Assembly: GCA_019752575.1 (NCBI GenBank)
Contig: JAIELW010000018.1
Location: 1-64,000, forward strand
DNA length: 64,000 nt
Reading direction: 5' to 3'
DNA from: Xanthobacteraceae bacterium
GTDB taxonomy: Bacteria; Pseudomonadota; Alphaproteobacteria; Rhizobiales; Xanthobacteraceae
This document shows positions 35,871 to 43,355 of the stretch, one piece after another. Every line of letters begins with the position of its first letter. Positions within the stretch are counted from its first letter, which is position 1. The position numbers and the translations under genes are program-made. The notes beneath the pieces are model-generated. The model saw nothing but the letters and a program-made list of their open reading frames with translations, did not search any database and was not told the origin of the DNA.

Positions 35871-36617
35871 ATGAGCACGTCAAAAGTATTCGTTCGCGCT
35901 TGCGCGGTTGCGCTCGCGGCGTCCCTTCTCGGCGGTTGCGCGGCAATCGACAAAATCTCGACCATCACCGTGGCGCCGCCGCTCTCGCCGGTGAATAACC
36001 CCACCACGCAACCGAATTATCGTCCGGTCAATATGCCGATGCCGGAACCGATCCCGGTCGCCTATTCGCCGAACTCGCTGTGGCGGAACGGCAGCCGCGC
36101 CTTCTTCAAGGACCAGCGCGCGCATCAGGTTGGCGACATTCTCACGATCAAGGTCAAGATCGCGGACAAGGCGCAGCTCGACAACGAGACCAAGCGCGAG
36201 CGCACCGCGAGCGAAGACTCCGGCATCTCCAATCTGTTCGGGCTCACGAAAATTCCGTTCACCAAGCAAGCGATCCCGAACCGCCTGCTGACCACGGACT
36301 CGACCACCTCGAACGAAGGCAAAGGCAACGTGAACCGGCAGGAAATCCTGCAGACCAACGTCGCCGCGGTCGTGACGCAGGTGCTGCCGAACGGCAATCT
36401 CGTGATCGAAGGCAAGCAGGAGGTTCGCGTGAACTTCGAAATGCGCGAGCTGATCGTGGCCGGCATCGTGCGGCCGGAAGACATCGAAGCCGACAACACG
36501 CTGGATTCGCAGAAGATCGCGCAGGCCCGCATCTCTTACGGCGGCCGCGGTCAGATCATGGACATCCAGCAACCGCGCTGGGGCCAGCAGTTCTTCGAAC
36601 ACATCTTGCCGTTCTAG
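35871..36617 (+). CDS. flgH: Flagellar L-ring lipoprotein FlgH
   Basis: This 248-residue outer-membrane L-ring lipoprotein has a lipobox LLGGC at about residues 20-24. Family motifs are SLWRNGSRAFFKDQRAHQVG, DILTIKVKIADKAQLDNETK and NLVIEGKQEVRVNFEMRELI, ending with YGGRGQIMDIQQPRWGQQFF. The ATG at 35871 follows AGAGGTAG; the in-frame TTG at 35850 is unlikely. It is the last gene of the flgF operon; a 49-bp palindromic repeat starts at its stop codon. Confidence 0.96.
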   Translation: MSTSKVFVRACAVALAASLLGGCAAIDKISTITVAPPLSPVNNPTTQPNYRPVNMPMPEPIPVAYSPNSLWRNGSRAFFKDQRAHQVGDILTIKVKIADKAQLDNETKRERTASEDSGISNLFGLTKIPFTKQAIPNRLLTTDSTTSNEGKGNVNRQEILQTNVAAVVTQVLPNGNLVIEGKQEVRVNFEMRELIVAGIVRPEDIEADNTLDSQKIAQARISYGGRGQIMDIQQPRWGQQFFEHILPF

Positions 36618-36665
36618 CGCATGATCCCGAAAAGTGGATACCGGTTTTCGGATTAGATCATGCGC
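36617..36665. repeat. 49-bp palindromic intergenic repeat
   Basis: Arms GCGCATGATC (36617-36626) and GATCATGCGC (36656-36665) enclose CGAAAA/TTTTCG and an AAGTGGATACCGG centre. I recognise this as a repeat common in Rhizobiales genomes. Its first base belongs to the flgH stop codon. Confidence 0.8.
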
Positions 36666-37100
36666 CAATAAATAAGAACTCGTTTCGCGCGAGCTTTTCC
36701 CCCAACCAAAAGCGCGCGAAGCGTAAGCCGGCCAAAGCTCCCCCTCTTGGCCGGTGAGTAACGGCCCCCGCAGCTCCCCCGCGGGGGCCGTATCTTTTTC
36801 TCTTATCCCTCCCCCTTGCGGGGAGGGTGGCGAGCATCGATCTCGGGCTTACCCGAGATCGGCTTTCTAATAAGGCAAGTCGGCTATAGCCGACTTGCTT
36901 TGCGCGAGACGGGTGGGGGTCATTCAAAAAAAACGCGCTGTCACCCCACCCTGCTCGCGTCGCTATTGCTCCGCGAGCTTTCCCTCCCCATCAAGGGGAG
37001 GGAAAAGAAATACAAAGTTCCAATTCTATTTCCGCAACGCTCTGTTTACCCGGAGCGTGGAGTCTGCCGCCTTCAGTATCAGTTGCGTAAGGGGCGGCCC
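36666..37100. other. Repeat-rich gap without a gene
   Basis: The gap contains a GGGGGCCG/CGGCCCCC inverted repeat near 36762-36790, a GC-rich CCCTCCCC...GGGGAGGG repeat interrupted by twin-hairpin copy 4, and about 100 bp of unremarkable sequence before the small gene at 37101. No coding region is supported. Confidence 0.6.
36838..36898 (+). repeat. Twin-hairpin element, copy 4
   Basis: Hairpin A (36838-36861) has stem CGATCTCGGG and loop CTTA; hairpin B (36875-36898) has stem GCAAGTCGGC and loop TATA. It interrupts a ggagggtggcgagc...gcgagacgggtggggg host repeat. Confidence 0.85.
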
Positions 37101-37301
37101 ATGAAAGAGCGAGACGACAACGCGGATTATCTGTTCCGCTTTCTCGATCACCGCGATCATCTCCTGAAATCGAAGACCGAGGTTTGCCTCGACGACGCCG
37201 ACGCCAACACGCGCGGCAAGAACCATCGCGGCGCCTTCCGCGCGATCGAAGTCTGGAAGGACGAGCGCTTCGTCGGCCGCTGGGAAAAAGCCGAGAACTG
37301 A
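37101..37301 (+). CDS. Small charged protein, unknown function
   Basis: This 66-residue soluble protein begins MKERDDNADYLFRFLDHRDH and ends ERFVGRWEKAEN. It is rich in Asp, Arg and Lys with a single Cys (EVCLDDADA). A GGGGCGG site precedes the ATG at 37101. No known domain is recognised. It stands alone between two blocks of intergenic repeats. Confidence 0.6.
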   Translation: MKERDDNADYLFRFLDHRDHLLKSKTEVCLDDADANTRGKNHRGAFRAIEVWKDERFVGRWEKAEN

Positions 37302-37423
37302 TTCCGGCTTTCAGATTCGCAAGCCTCTCCACGTCGTCCCCGCGAAAGCGGGGACCCATAACCGCTAGGGTCTCTCCTCATCCTGAGGAGCGGGCGAAGT
37401 CCGCGTCTCGAAGGATGAGGCCA

Positions 37424-37487
37424 CTGATCTCGGATTTATCCGAGATCAGCCGATTTAAAAGTACAAGTCGGCCAAGGCCGACTTGTG
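37424..37487 (+). repeat. Twin-hairpin element, copy 5
   Basis: Hairpin A (37424-37449) has stem CTGATCTCGGA and loop TTTA: the last stem pair is A-T where copies 1 and 2 have G-C. Hairpin B (37463-37486) has stem ACAAGTCGGC and loop CAAG. It lies between ggcca and atggttcgagac of a host repeat, at the centre of a CCATGG-like dyad. Confidence 0.85.
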
Positions 37488-37570
37488 ATGGTTCGAGACA
37501 CGCTGCTTCGCAGCGTTCCTCACCATGAGGATTTAGTGCCGGTGATTATGGGTCCCGGCTCGCGCTCGCA

Positions 37571-37635
37571 CTACAAGTCGGATTTATCCGACTTGTAGCT
37601 ATATAAATGCGGAAGTCGGGTAAACCAGACTTCCG
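37571..37635. repeat. Twin-hairpin element, copy 6
   Basis: The first hairpin (37571-37598) has stem CTACAAGTCGGA and loop TTTA. The second (37611-37634) has GGAAGTCGGG against CCAGACTTCC with one mismatch and loop TAAA. Flanks cgcgctcgca and gtgctcgcttgg are the two halves of the host palindrome seen intact at 18673-18720. Confidence 0.82.
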
Positions 37636-37749
37636 TGCTCGCTTGGCCGGGACAACAAGGAAGGATGCCGCCATCGCACAAAACGCCGCTGCTATTTGAC
37701 AATTCTCCAGCTCCGTCGCTCACTTCGCGAAAGAGCCTTGGAGAGCCGC

Positions 37750-38124
37750 ATGACCCATTACGAAGACCGCTATGAGGATGCTCCTCCCCCTCGCCGCGGC
37801 CCCGGTTTTCTCACCCTCTTCATCGGCAAGACCATCCTGCTCGCGCTGACGATTGTCGTCGTCTGGCTGCTCTACGGCTATCTGTTTGCTTTCCAGCTCG
37901 ATTTTCTGGGCTGGGCCTATACCAAGCTGCAACCGCTGACGATCCAGCTTTATGCGCTGGTCGATAATTATTTTCCCGACAGCATCCGCTATAAATTCCG
38001 CGCGGCAATCACCGACGACCTCGGACAGCGCGCGTTGTTCTTGCTGCTTTTGACGGCCGTGGTCGAGCTGACGCTCTACACGATCTTCCGCTTCATCAGG
38101 TTTCTGTTCGTCGGGCGGCGCTAA
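37750..38124 (+). CDS. Small membrane protein, unknown function
   Basis: This 124-residue protein begins MTHYEDRYEDAPPPRRGPGF. Two strong hydrophobic segments are TILLALTIVVVWLLYGYLFA (about 29-48) and LFLLLLTAVVELTLYTIF (about 97-114). No family is recognised. Its stop overlaps the stop of the convergent small membrane protein by 4 bp. Confidence 0.7.
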   Translation: MTHYEDRYEDAPPPRRGPGFLTLFIGKTILLALTIVVVWLLYGYLFAFQLDFLGWAYTKLQPLTIQLYALVDNYFPDSIRYKFRAAITDDLGQRALFLLLLTAVVELTLYTIFRFIRFLFVGRR

Positions 38125-38399
38125 TTCCAGCGCGGTTGCGCGATGATGACGAGCAGTACGAACAACAGATAAAGCAATCCCGGAATTGCGAGCACGAGCA
38201 GCAGAAGAATTGCGAGTACGCGATTGCCGCTCGCATTCAGATAATAGCCGCCGAAAAGGACGCCGGCGACGGCGGCAAGCAACCCGGTCCAGAGTCCGAT
38301 GTTGAAGGACGAAACCGTCCCGTCCGAAACGCCCCAGAAGAAAAAGAACAGGACGACGGCCGCGACCAATGCGTCGAAGGCAAATAGAACACGAAACAT
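38121..38399 (-). CDS. Small membrane protein, unknown function
   Basis: This 92-residue protein is almost entirely hydrophobic with three probable membrane helices: VLFAFDALVAAVVLFFFFWG, LLAAVAGVLFGGYYLNA and ILLLLVLAIPGLLYLLFVLLVII. The ATG at 38399 begins MFRVLFAFDA; a longer frame into upstream repeat DNA is rejected. It overlaps the end of the neighbouring convergent gene tail to tail. No function is assigned. Confidence 0.7.
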   Translation of the reverse strand: MFRVLFAFDALVAAVVLFFFFWGVSDGTVSSFNIGLWTGLLAAVAGVLFGGYYLNASGNRVLAILLLLVLAIPGLLYLLFVLLVIIAQPRWN

Positions 38400-38434
38400 C
38401 GCTACTCGCTCCACCTCATCCTGAGGAGCGGGCA

Positions 38435-38497
38435 CGCAAGTCGGCTTTAGCCGACTTGCGCATCTAAAATACCAATCTCGGATAAATCCGAGATTGG
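38435..38497 (-). repeat. Twin-hairpin element, copy 7
   Basis: Hairpin B (38435-38460) has stem CGCAAGTCGGC and loop TTTA; hairpin A (38472-38497) has stem CCAATCTCGGA and loop TAAA. The pair lies exactly between GCGGGCA (38428-38434) and TGCCCGC (38499-38505) of a tcatcctgaggagc...cgtctcgaaggatg repeat. Confidence 0.87.
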
Positions 38498-38599
38498 ATG
38501 CCCGCGTCTCGAAGGATGCAGGCGGCCCCATGCTTCGAGACGCGCTCGCTTTCGCTCGCGCTCCTCAACATGAGGTAGAAATTTGACATGAACCGGAAG

Positions 38600-39013
38600 C
38601 TATTCGTCCCGGTAAACTTTCTCGCGGCGCTCGTGGCGTTCCTGCGCTTCGATCGAAAGCGTCGCGATCGGCCGCGCCTCCAGGCGTTTCAGCGAAATCG
38701 GGTCGCCGGTCTCGACGCAATATCCGTAAGTGCCGTCTTCGATCCGCTCGAGCGCGGCGTCGATCTTCGCAATCAGCTTGCGCTGGCGGTCGCGTGCGCG
38801 CAGTTCGATCGCGCGGTCGGTTTCGGAAGACGCGCGATCGGCGAGATCGGGGTGATTGACGTTCTCTTCCTGCAGATGCTGCAGCGTCTGCTTCGCCTCG
38901 CGCAGGATATCGTCCCGCCAGCGCAAGAGCTTCAGGCGGAAATATTCCTTCTGCCGTTCGTTCATGAACGGCTCGTCTTCGGTCGGACGATAGGTGTCCA
39001 GCAACGCAACCAT
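38600..39013 (-). CDS. dksA: RNA polymerase-binding transcription factor DksA, Cys-poor form
   Basis: This 137-residue protein inserts a coiled coil into the RNA polymerase secondary channel and works with ppGpp in the stringent response. The coiled coil spans about residues 20-100 (FRLKLLRWRDDILREAKQTL...RDRQRKLIAKIDAALERIED). The C-terminal zinc-finger-like region reads YGYCVETGDPISLKRLEARP then LSIEAQERHE: only one of the four zinc cysteines of E. coli DksA remains, so the fold must be zinc-independent. The ATG at 39013 (MVALLDTYRPTEDEPF) matches the family. Confidence 0.93.
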   Translation of the reverse strand: MVALLDTYRPTEDEPFMNERQKEYFRLKLLRWRDDILREAKQTLQHLQEENVNHPDLADRASSETDRAIELRARDRQRKLIAKIDAALERIEDGTYGYCVETGDPISLKRLEARPIATLSIEAQERHERREKVYRDE

Positions 39014-39183
39014 GCAACGATCCCCTAACGCTCTTTCCCTGGCAGTTCCGGCGAGGCTTGAACTACCCCGTCCGAATTGGGCGGGGCTTATAGCGATGAC
39101 CCCCGCCCGCTGCAATGGGTGGCGGGCTTGCGGATAAGTCCGGAACGTGACGCGGAAATTACGGCCAGCGTGCTCGCCGGGAA

Positions 39184-39603
39184 TCAGGCGGCTTTAGGCG
39201 TCCGTTTTGCGAGTTCGACGGCCACGCGAAGCTCGATTTCGCCCAAAACCTCATCAAGTCCGGGCGTACCGCTCTTTTCCGTGAGTTCTGCAAGCGTGCC
39301 TTGCAGACGGCGCAAGGTTTCGCGGCGGAGGTCCGCCGCCAGAAGTTCCGCCTTCAATTCGTCGAGCAGATCGAGTGCGGTCTTGCCCCGGCGGGCGAAA
39401 CGTTTGCGCCGCTCGCCGGAATCCTCGACGCCCTGAAGCGCGAGAAGCGAATCGAGACCGCCAACGCTGCTGGCAGCAGCAGCCGCCGAGGGTTTCGCCG
39501 TGCCGCTGGAGCCCTCAAGCGTGAAGCTGCCGGCAGCCGCGCTTCTCCGCGGAGCAGAGGCGGCGGCAGGGCCGTTGGTCTGGTTCGGGCCATAGATGCG
39601 CAT
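39184..39603 (-). CDS. fliX: Flagellar assembly trans-acting factor FliX
   Basis: This 139-residue protein starts MRIYGPNQTNGPAAASAPRR, the typical FliX N-terminus, followed by an Ala/Ser-rich linker and the conserved helical part (GGLDSLLALQGVEDSGERRK; GKTALDLLDELKAELLAADL; LRRLQGTLAELTEKS). In Caulobacter FliX couples early basal-body assembly to FlbD activation of sigma-54 promoters. It is divergent from flgI; a perfect CtrA box lies only 24 bp upstream of the ATG, suggesting a very short leader. Confidence 0.92.
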   Translation of the reverse strand: MRIYGPNQTNGPAAASAPRRSAAAGSFTLEGSSGTAKPSAAAAASSVGGLDSLLALQGVEDSGERRKRFARRGKTALDLLDELKAELLAADLRRETLRRLQGTLAELTEKSGTPGLDEVLGEIELRVAVELAKRTPKAA

Positions 39604-39626
39604 GCCGCAAAGTCGGGCCGTCATGG

Positions 39627-39641
39627 TTAATGCTTGGTTAA
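39627..39641. promoter_or_regulatory. CtrA box upstream of fliX
   Basis: TTAA-tgcttgg-TTAA is a perfect CtrA site between divergent fliX and flgI, 24 bp from the fliX ATG. Confidence 0.78.
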
Positions 39642-39755
39642 GCACCCGGTAATTCTTGCCGCCCCGCGCGGAGTTCTTTGCCGCCCTGCACCGCTCGCAC
39701 CAGTCAGCGATTCAGAAAAGCGAGTCGGATCAAGCGCTTAAGAATCGCACGGTTC

Positions 39756-39771
39756 TGGCACGCGCTTCGCA
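39756..39771 (+). promoter_or_regulatory. Sigma-54 promoter of flgI
   Basis: TGGCACGcgctTCGCA has GG at 39757-39758 and GC at 39769-39770, exact -24/-12 spacing. The transcript would start near 39782, 36 nt before the flgI ATG. Confidence 0.78.
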
Positions 39772-39817
39772 ATGGTCATCGGAGCTTCAACCATCGACCC
39801 GCTGGGGAGCCCTGTCG

Positions 39818-40924
39818 ATGAATATGACGATCCGTTTCCTGCTCGGCGCACTGCTCGCGACTCTGATCGCGGGCAACGCGTCCGCGACATCCCGGCTTAA
39901 GGATCTCATCGACGTCGAAGGCGTCCGCGAGAACCAGTTGATCGGTTATGGCCTCGTGGTCGGCCTGAACAACACCGGCGACTCGCTCAACAACTCGCCG
40001 TTCACAAAGCAAAGCTTGCAAGCGATGCTCGAGCGCCTCGGCGTGAACATCCGCGGCGCGCAGCTCCGCACCGGCAACGTCGCGGCCGTGATGGTCACCG
40101 CCAATCTGCGCGCCTTCTCGACCCAAGGCACGCGCCTCGATGTCGTGGTCTCCGCGCTCGGTGATGCGAAAAGCCTTCAGGGCGGCACGCTTCTGGTGAC
40201 CCCGCTGCTCGGCGCCGACGGCAACGTTTACGCGGTCGCGCAAGGCACGGTTGCGGTCGCCGGTTTTCAGGCCGAAGGCGATGCCGCGAAGATCATCCGC
40301 GGCGTTCCGACCGTCGGCCGCATCTCGAACGGCGCGCTGGTCGAGCGCGAAATCGAATTCGCGCTCAACCGCATGACCACGGTGCGGCTCTCGCTGCGCA
40401 ACCCGGATCTGACCACCGCGAAGCGCATTGCGGGCGCCATCAACGATTTCTTGGGCGCACCGGTCGCCGAACTCGTGGACCGCGCCACCGTCTCCATCAC
40501 CGTGCCGCCGAAATACAAGGGCAACCTCGTCTCGCTGCTCACCGAGATCGAGCCGATCGTGATCGAGCCCGATCAGCCGGCAAAAGTCGTGATCGACGAG
40601 CGCTCGGGCATCATCGTGATGGGACGGGACGTGCGCGTATCGACGGTCGCGGTCGCGCAGGGAAATCTGACCGTGACAATCACGGAACAGCCGCAAGTCA
40701 GCCAGCCCAATCCCTTCACACGAGGGCAAACCAAAGTCGTCCCCCGCACGAATATCCAGGTGCAGGAAGACGGCCGCAAATTCGGTCTCGTGAACGAAGG
40801 GGTGTCGCTCAAGGAACTCGTCGATGGCCTGAACGCACTCGGTGTCGGCCCGCGCGACCTGATCTCCATTTTGCAAGCCATCAAGGCCTCTGGCGCGATC
40901 CAGGCCGAAATCGAGGTGATGTAA
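39818..40924 (+). CDS. flgI: Flagellar P-ring protein FlgI
   Basis: This 368-residue periplasmic P-ring subunit has a signal peptide (MNMTIRFLLGALLATLIAGN, cleavage after NASA). It carries the family N-terminus SRLKDLIDVEGVRENQLIGY then GLVVGLNNTGDSL, FTKQSLQAMLERLGVNI, and the C-terminal LVDGLNALGVGPRDLISILQ. The ATG at 39818 follows CTGGGGAG. It is coupled to the next gene by a TAATG overlap. Confidence 0.97.
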   Translation: MNMTIRFLLGALLATLIAGNASATSRLKDLIDVEGVRENQLIGYGLVVGLNNTGDSLNNSPFTKQSLQAMLERLGVNIRGAQLRTGNVAAVMVTANLRAFSTQGTRLDVVVSALGDAKSLQGGTLLVTPLLGADGNVYAVAQGTVAVAGFQAEGDAAKIIRGVPTVGRISNGALVEREIEFALNRMTTVRLSLRNPDLTTAKRIAGAINDFLGAPVAELVDRATVSITVPPKYKGNLVSLLTEIEPIVIEPDQPAKVVIDERSGIIVMGRDVRVSTVAVAQGNLTVTITEQPQVSQPNPFTRGQTKVVPRTNIQVQEDGRKFGLVNEGVSLKELVDGLNALGVGPRDLISILQAIKASGAIQAEIEVM

Positions 40925-41247
40925 TGGTTGCCCCCGTCATGGCGGCGCTGAGCGCCGCAAGCGCGGTTTCGGAAACCGTCGAAAAGCTTTCGCCGTCAGC
41001 CCTGAAGAAGATCAAGAACACGGCCCAGCAGTTCGAAAGCGTTTTCTTAACCAACATGCTGGAAGAAATGTTTGCCGGCATCCAGGAGCAGGAAGGACCG
41101 CTCGGCACCGGTGCCGGTCCCGGCCAGAGCGCGTGGCGCTCGATGCTGACGGAAGAATACGCGAACACGATCGCCAAAAGCGGCGGTGTCGGGGTCGCGG
41201 ATCATGTCCAGCGCGAACTCATAGCCTTGCAGGAGCGTACCCGATGA
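40924..41247 (+). CDS. Rod-binding protein (FlgJ N-terminal domain, CheL type)
   Basis: This 107-residue protein corresponds to the rod-scaffolding N-terminal domain of FlgJ without the muramidase domain. The diagnostic segment is KIKNTAQQFESVFLTNMLEEMFAGI (about residues 28-52), then EEYANTIAKSGGVGVADHVQ. Alphaproteobacteria usually split this function from the peptidoglycan hydrolase. The start shares a base with the flgI stop; the end overlaps the flgN-like start (ATGA). Confidence 0.9.
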   Translation: MVAPVMAALSAASAVSETVEKLSPSALKKIKNTAQQFESVFLTNMLEEMFAGIQEQEGPLGTGAGPGQSAWRSMLTEEYANTIAKSGGVGVADHVQRELIALQERTR

Positions 41248-41717
41248 ACGACGAAGTGAAACGGATTTCCCAGGCGATTAAGAACCGCGACGAAGCCGAA
41301 ATGCTGCTGCGCCGTATCGGCGATTCCATGGTCAAGCTGGTCCAGATCTTCGAAAAAGAGACGAAGCTCGTGGAAGCCGGCCAGATCGCCAGCGCCGCAC
41401 AGTTAACGAAAGAGAAAACCGACCTCGCCGCCATGTATCTGCGCGAGATCGAGCTCTTGAAGAGCAATGCGGGCTTCATCGGCCAGACCGTGCCGGTGCT
41501 GGTGGACGAACTGCGCCGCGCGCACCAGACCTTCCGCGAAATTCTGAGCCATAACCTGCGCGTAGTCGCGACCGCGCAGTCGGTTGCCGAGGGCATCATG
41601 CGCGGCGCCTCCGAGGAAGCCGCCCGCAAGGCGGCTCCGCAAGGCTACGGTGCGAACGGCAAGGTCGTTTCGCCTTCGCGCGGCGGCCGCCCGGTGATGG
41701 TGAGCCGCGCGAGCTGA
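41244..41717 (+). CDS. flgN: FlgN-like flagellar chaperone
   Basis: This 157-residue, mostly helical protein begins MNDEVKRISQAIKNRDEAEM. Long helices (VKLVQIFEKETKLVEAGQIA; AAMYLREIELLKSNAGFIGQ) and a C-terminal disordered tail fit FlgN, export chaperone of the hook-filament junction proteins FlgK and FlgL. Sequence identity to enteric FlgN is low; the call leans on helical pattern and operon position after the rod protein, with a 4-bp overlap. Confidence 0.72.
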   Translation: MNDEVKRISQAIKNRDEAEMLLRRIGDSMVKLVQIFEKETKLVEAGQIASAAQLTKEKTDLAAMYLREIELLKSNAGFIGQTVPVLVDELRRAHQTFREILSHNLRVVATAQSVAEGIMRGASEEAARKAAPQGYGANGKVVSPSRGGRPVMVSRAS

Positions 41718-41758
41718 CCGTCACAGTCGTAAACAAAATTAAGTTTCGGGCACCGGCG

Positions 41759-41823
41759 GCCCAAGTCAGCTCTAGCTGACTTGGGCTTTTTAGTTTGTCG
41801 ATGTCGGGTGAACCCGACATCGA
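41759..41823 (-). repeat. Twin-hairpin element, copy 8, upstream of flagellin 1
   Basis: Hairpin B (41759-41786) has stem GCCCAAGTCAGC and loop TCTA. Both arms differ from other copies at the same pair (GTCAGC/GCTGAC instead of GTCGGC/GCCGAC), a true compensatory change. Hairpin A (41798-41823) has stem TCGATGTCGGG and loop TGAA. It is nested between CACCGGC (41751-41757) and GCCGGTG (41827-41833). Confidence 0.87.
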
Positions 41824-41841
41824 ATGGCCGGTGTTTACTTT

Positions 41842-41856
41842 TTAACCATCTGTTAA
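41842..41856. promoter_or_regulatory. CtrA box upstream of flagellin 1
   Basis: TTAA-ccatctg-TTAA is a perfect CtrA site about 140 bp before the flagellin 1 ATG. Confidence 0.72.
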
Positions 41857-41896
41857 CCAAAGAACCCCTTGTCTGCGGCGAATTCCGGTTCCGTTG

Positions 41897-41911
41897 GTAA
41901 CGCATTGTTAG
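41897..41911. promoter_or_regulatory. Second CtrA-like box of flagellin 1
   Basis: GTAA-cgcattg-TTAG is a degenerate TTAA-N7-TTAA with the same end-base changes as the second site before flagellin 2. Confidence 0.5.
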
Positions 41912-41993
41912 CCACGTTTGTTTACAACCGTAGCCAAATTAGCGGGTGCCTTTGCAGGCGCCAATCGGAAATTGTGAAGAAGTACACGTAGTC

Positions 41994-43136
41994 ATGGCGA
42001 ACGATGTAACTCTCTCAAATGGCGTCCGCTCCAATCTGCTGTCGCTTCAGCAGACCGCAGAAATGATGAGCAAGGTGCAGGAGCGCCTTTCGACCGGCAA
42101 AAAGGTCAATTCCGCGCTCGACAATCCCGTGAACTTCTTCACGGCAGCCGGTTTAAACGCCCGCGCCGGTGACCTCGGCACCCTGCTCGATTCGATCGGT
42201 AACGGCGTGCAGACTATTGCCGCCGCCGACAAGGGCATCACTGCAATCACGAAGCTGGTGGAAAGCGCCAAATCGACCGTCAAACAGGCGATCATCGCGG
42301 GCTCCGACGTAACCTATGCCGATACCATCACGGGTGGCGCGATCGCGAACGACGCCGCCGTCGCCGCACTCACCGGCACCCTGACGATCCAGGTCGGCTC
42401 GGGCACCGTCAATACGATCGACTTGTCCGTTGAGACCACTCTCGCCAGCCTCACAGCCACCCTCGGGGGGCTGAACTTGGGCGCAGGCATCACGGCGACC
42501 CTGGGCGTCGGCAACGCGATCACGATCACCTCCACCAGCCCGGAGACGATCACGATCGGCGGCACCGGCTTGGCCGGCGTCGGCCTGACCGCGGGCGTCA
42601 ATACGCCGACCCCCACCGTCGTCACGGTGAACTCGACCAGAGCATCGCTGCAAAGCGATTTTAACGAACTGCTGAACCAGATTACCCAGCTGGCCCGCGA
42701 TGCTTCGTTTAATGGCGTCAACTTGTTGAATAGCGACGACCTCACGGTCACTTTCAACGAGGACGGATCCAGCTCGCTCGTCATCGATGGCGTGGACTTC
42801 ACCGCCCTGGGTCTTGGTCTGACCACGGTCACGGGCAATGGCTTCCAGGTTCAAGCCAACGTCCAGGCGACCCTTGCACAGCTTGACGCCGCTACCGCGA
42901 CACTCCGCACGCAGGCATCGGCGTTCGGCTCGAATCTTTCGATCGTCCAGGCGCGTCAGGACTTCACCAAGAACCTGATCAATGTCCTCGAGATCGGCGC
43001 CGACAACCTGGTCCTCGCCGACACCAACGAGGAAGGCGCGAACCTTCTCGCCTTGCAGACCCGTCAGTCACTGTCCACGACCTCGCTTTCGATGGCGGCG
43101 CAAGCGGACCAGAACGTCCTGCGTCTCTTCCAGTAA
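41994..43136 (+). CDS. Flagellin, copy 1
   Basis: This 380-residue flagellin begins MANDVTLSNGVRSNLLSLQQ. The N-terminal D0/D1 region (about 1-110) has QERLSTGKKVNSALDNPVNFF, and the C-terminal D1/D0 region (about 290-380) has NLLALQTRQSLSTTSLSMAAQ ending QNVLRLFQ. The central region is Thr/Gly-rich with beta-like repeats (LTGTLTIQVGSGTVNTIDLS). The protein is exported and polymerises as the filament. It is followed by a terminator, a second flagellin and flbT/flaF. ATG 41994 is chosen by homology of the two paralogues. Confidence 0.95.
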   Translation: MANDVTLSNGVRSNLLSLQQTAEMMSKVQERLSTGKKVNSALDNPVNFFTAAGLNARAGDLGTLLDSIGNGVQTIAAADKGITAITKLVESAKSTVKQAIIAGSDVTYADTITGGAIANDAAVAALTGTLTIQVGSGTVNTIDLSVETTLASLTATLGGLNLGAGITATLGVGNAITITSTSPETITIGGTGLAGVGLTAGVNTPTPTVVTVNSTRASLQSDFNELLNQITQLARDASFNGVNLLNSDDLTVTFNEDGSSSLVIDGVDFTALGLGLTTVTGNGFQVQANVQATLAQLDAATATLRTQASAFGSNLSIVQARQDFTKNLINVLEIGADNLVLADTNEEGANLLALQTRQSLSTTSLSMAAQADQNVLRLFQ

Positions 43137-43159
43137 GAGATACCGACTTAAGAAACGAA

Positions 43160-43186
43160 ACAGCGGGGCCAAGGCCCCGCCGTTTT
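43160..43186 (+). terminator. Terminator of flagellin 1
   Basis: GCGGGGCC (43163-43170) pairs with GGCCCCGC (43173-43180) and is followed by CGTTTTGCTTTT, 24 nt after the stop. Confidence 0.9.
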
Positions 43187-43225
43187 GCTTTTCGGCGTCC
43201 GCTGTTTTCGGCGGCACGCGCTTTC

Positions 43226-43240
43226 TTAACCCTGCATTAA
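43226..43240. promoter_or_regulatory. CtrA box upstream of flagellin 2
   Basis: TTAA-ccctgca-TTAA is a perfect CtrA site about 115 bp before the flagellin 2 ATG. Confidence 0.72.
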
Positions 43241-43262
43241 GGAAATGAACCGCGCAGCGGCA

Positions 43263-43277
43263 GTAACCCGCCGTTAG
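43263..43277. promoter_or_regulatory. Second CtrA-like box of flagellin 2
   Basis: GTAA-cccgccg-TTAG shows the same degenerate form as the second site of flagellin 1. Confidence 0.5.
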
Positions 43278-43355
43278 GAACGCGCGTGAGACAAACTCGC
43301 CCCGGCCACCAGAATGGCGGCCGCAGTAACGTGTAACTCCTAGGAAGGATTGACT

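Larger units (their letters stand above)
37302..37749. repeat. Gene-free block of nested palindromic repeats
   Basis: This gap holds a CCCCGCGAAAGCGGGG palindrome (37337-37352), a TCATCCTGAGGAGC...CACCATGAGG repeat interrupted by twin-hairpin copy 5, and a GTCCCGGCTCGCGCTCGC...GGCCGGGAC repeat interrupted by copy 6. No gene is supported until the ATG at 37750. Confidence 0.75.

Noticed and set aside
36838-38497. CRISPR-like array from closely spaced repeats
   Set aside because: The repeats are hairpins in varying orientation and spacing inside other repeats, without uniform spacers or cas genes.
43201-43355. Sigma-54 promoter before flagellin 2 (GGCACGCGC near 43211)
   Set aside because: The -24-like GGCAC is not followed by GC at the required distance.
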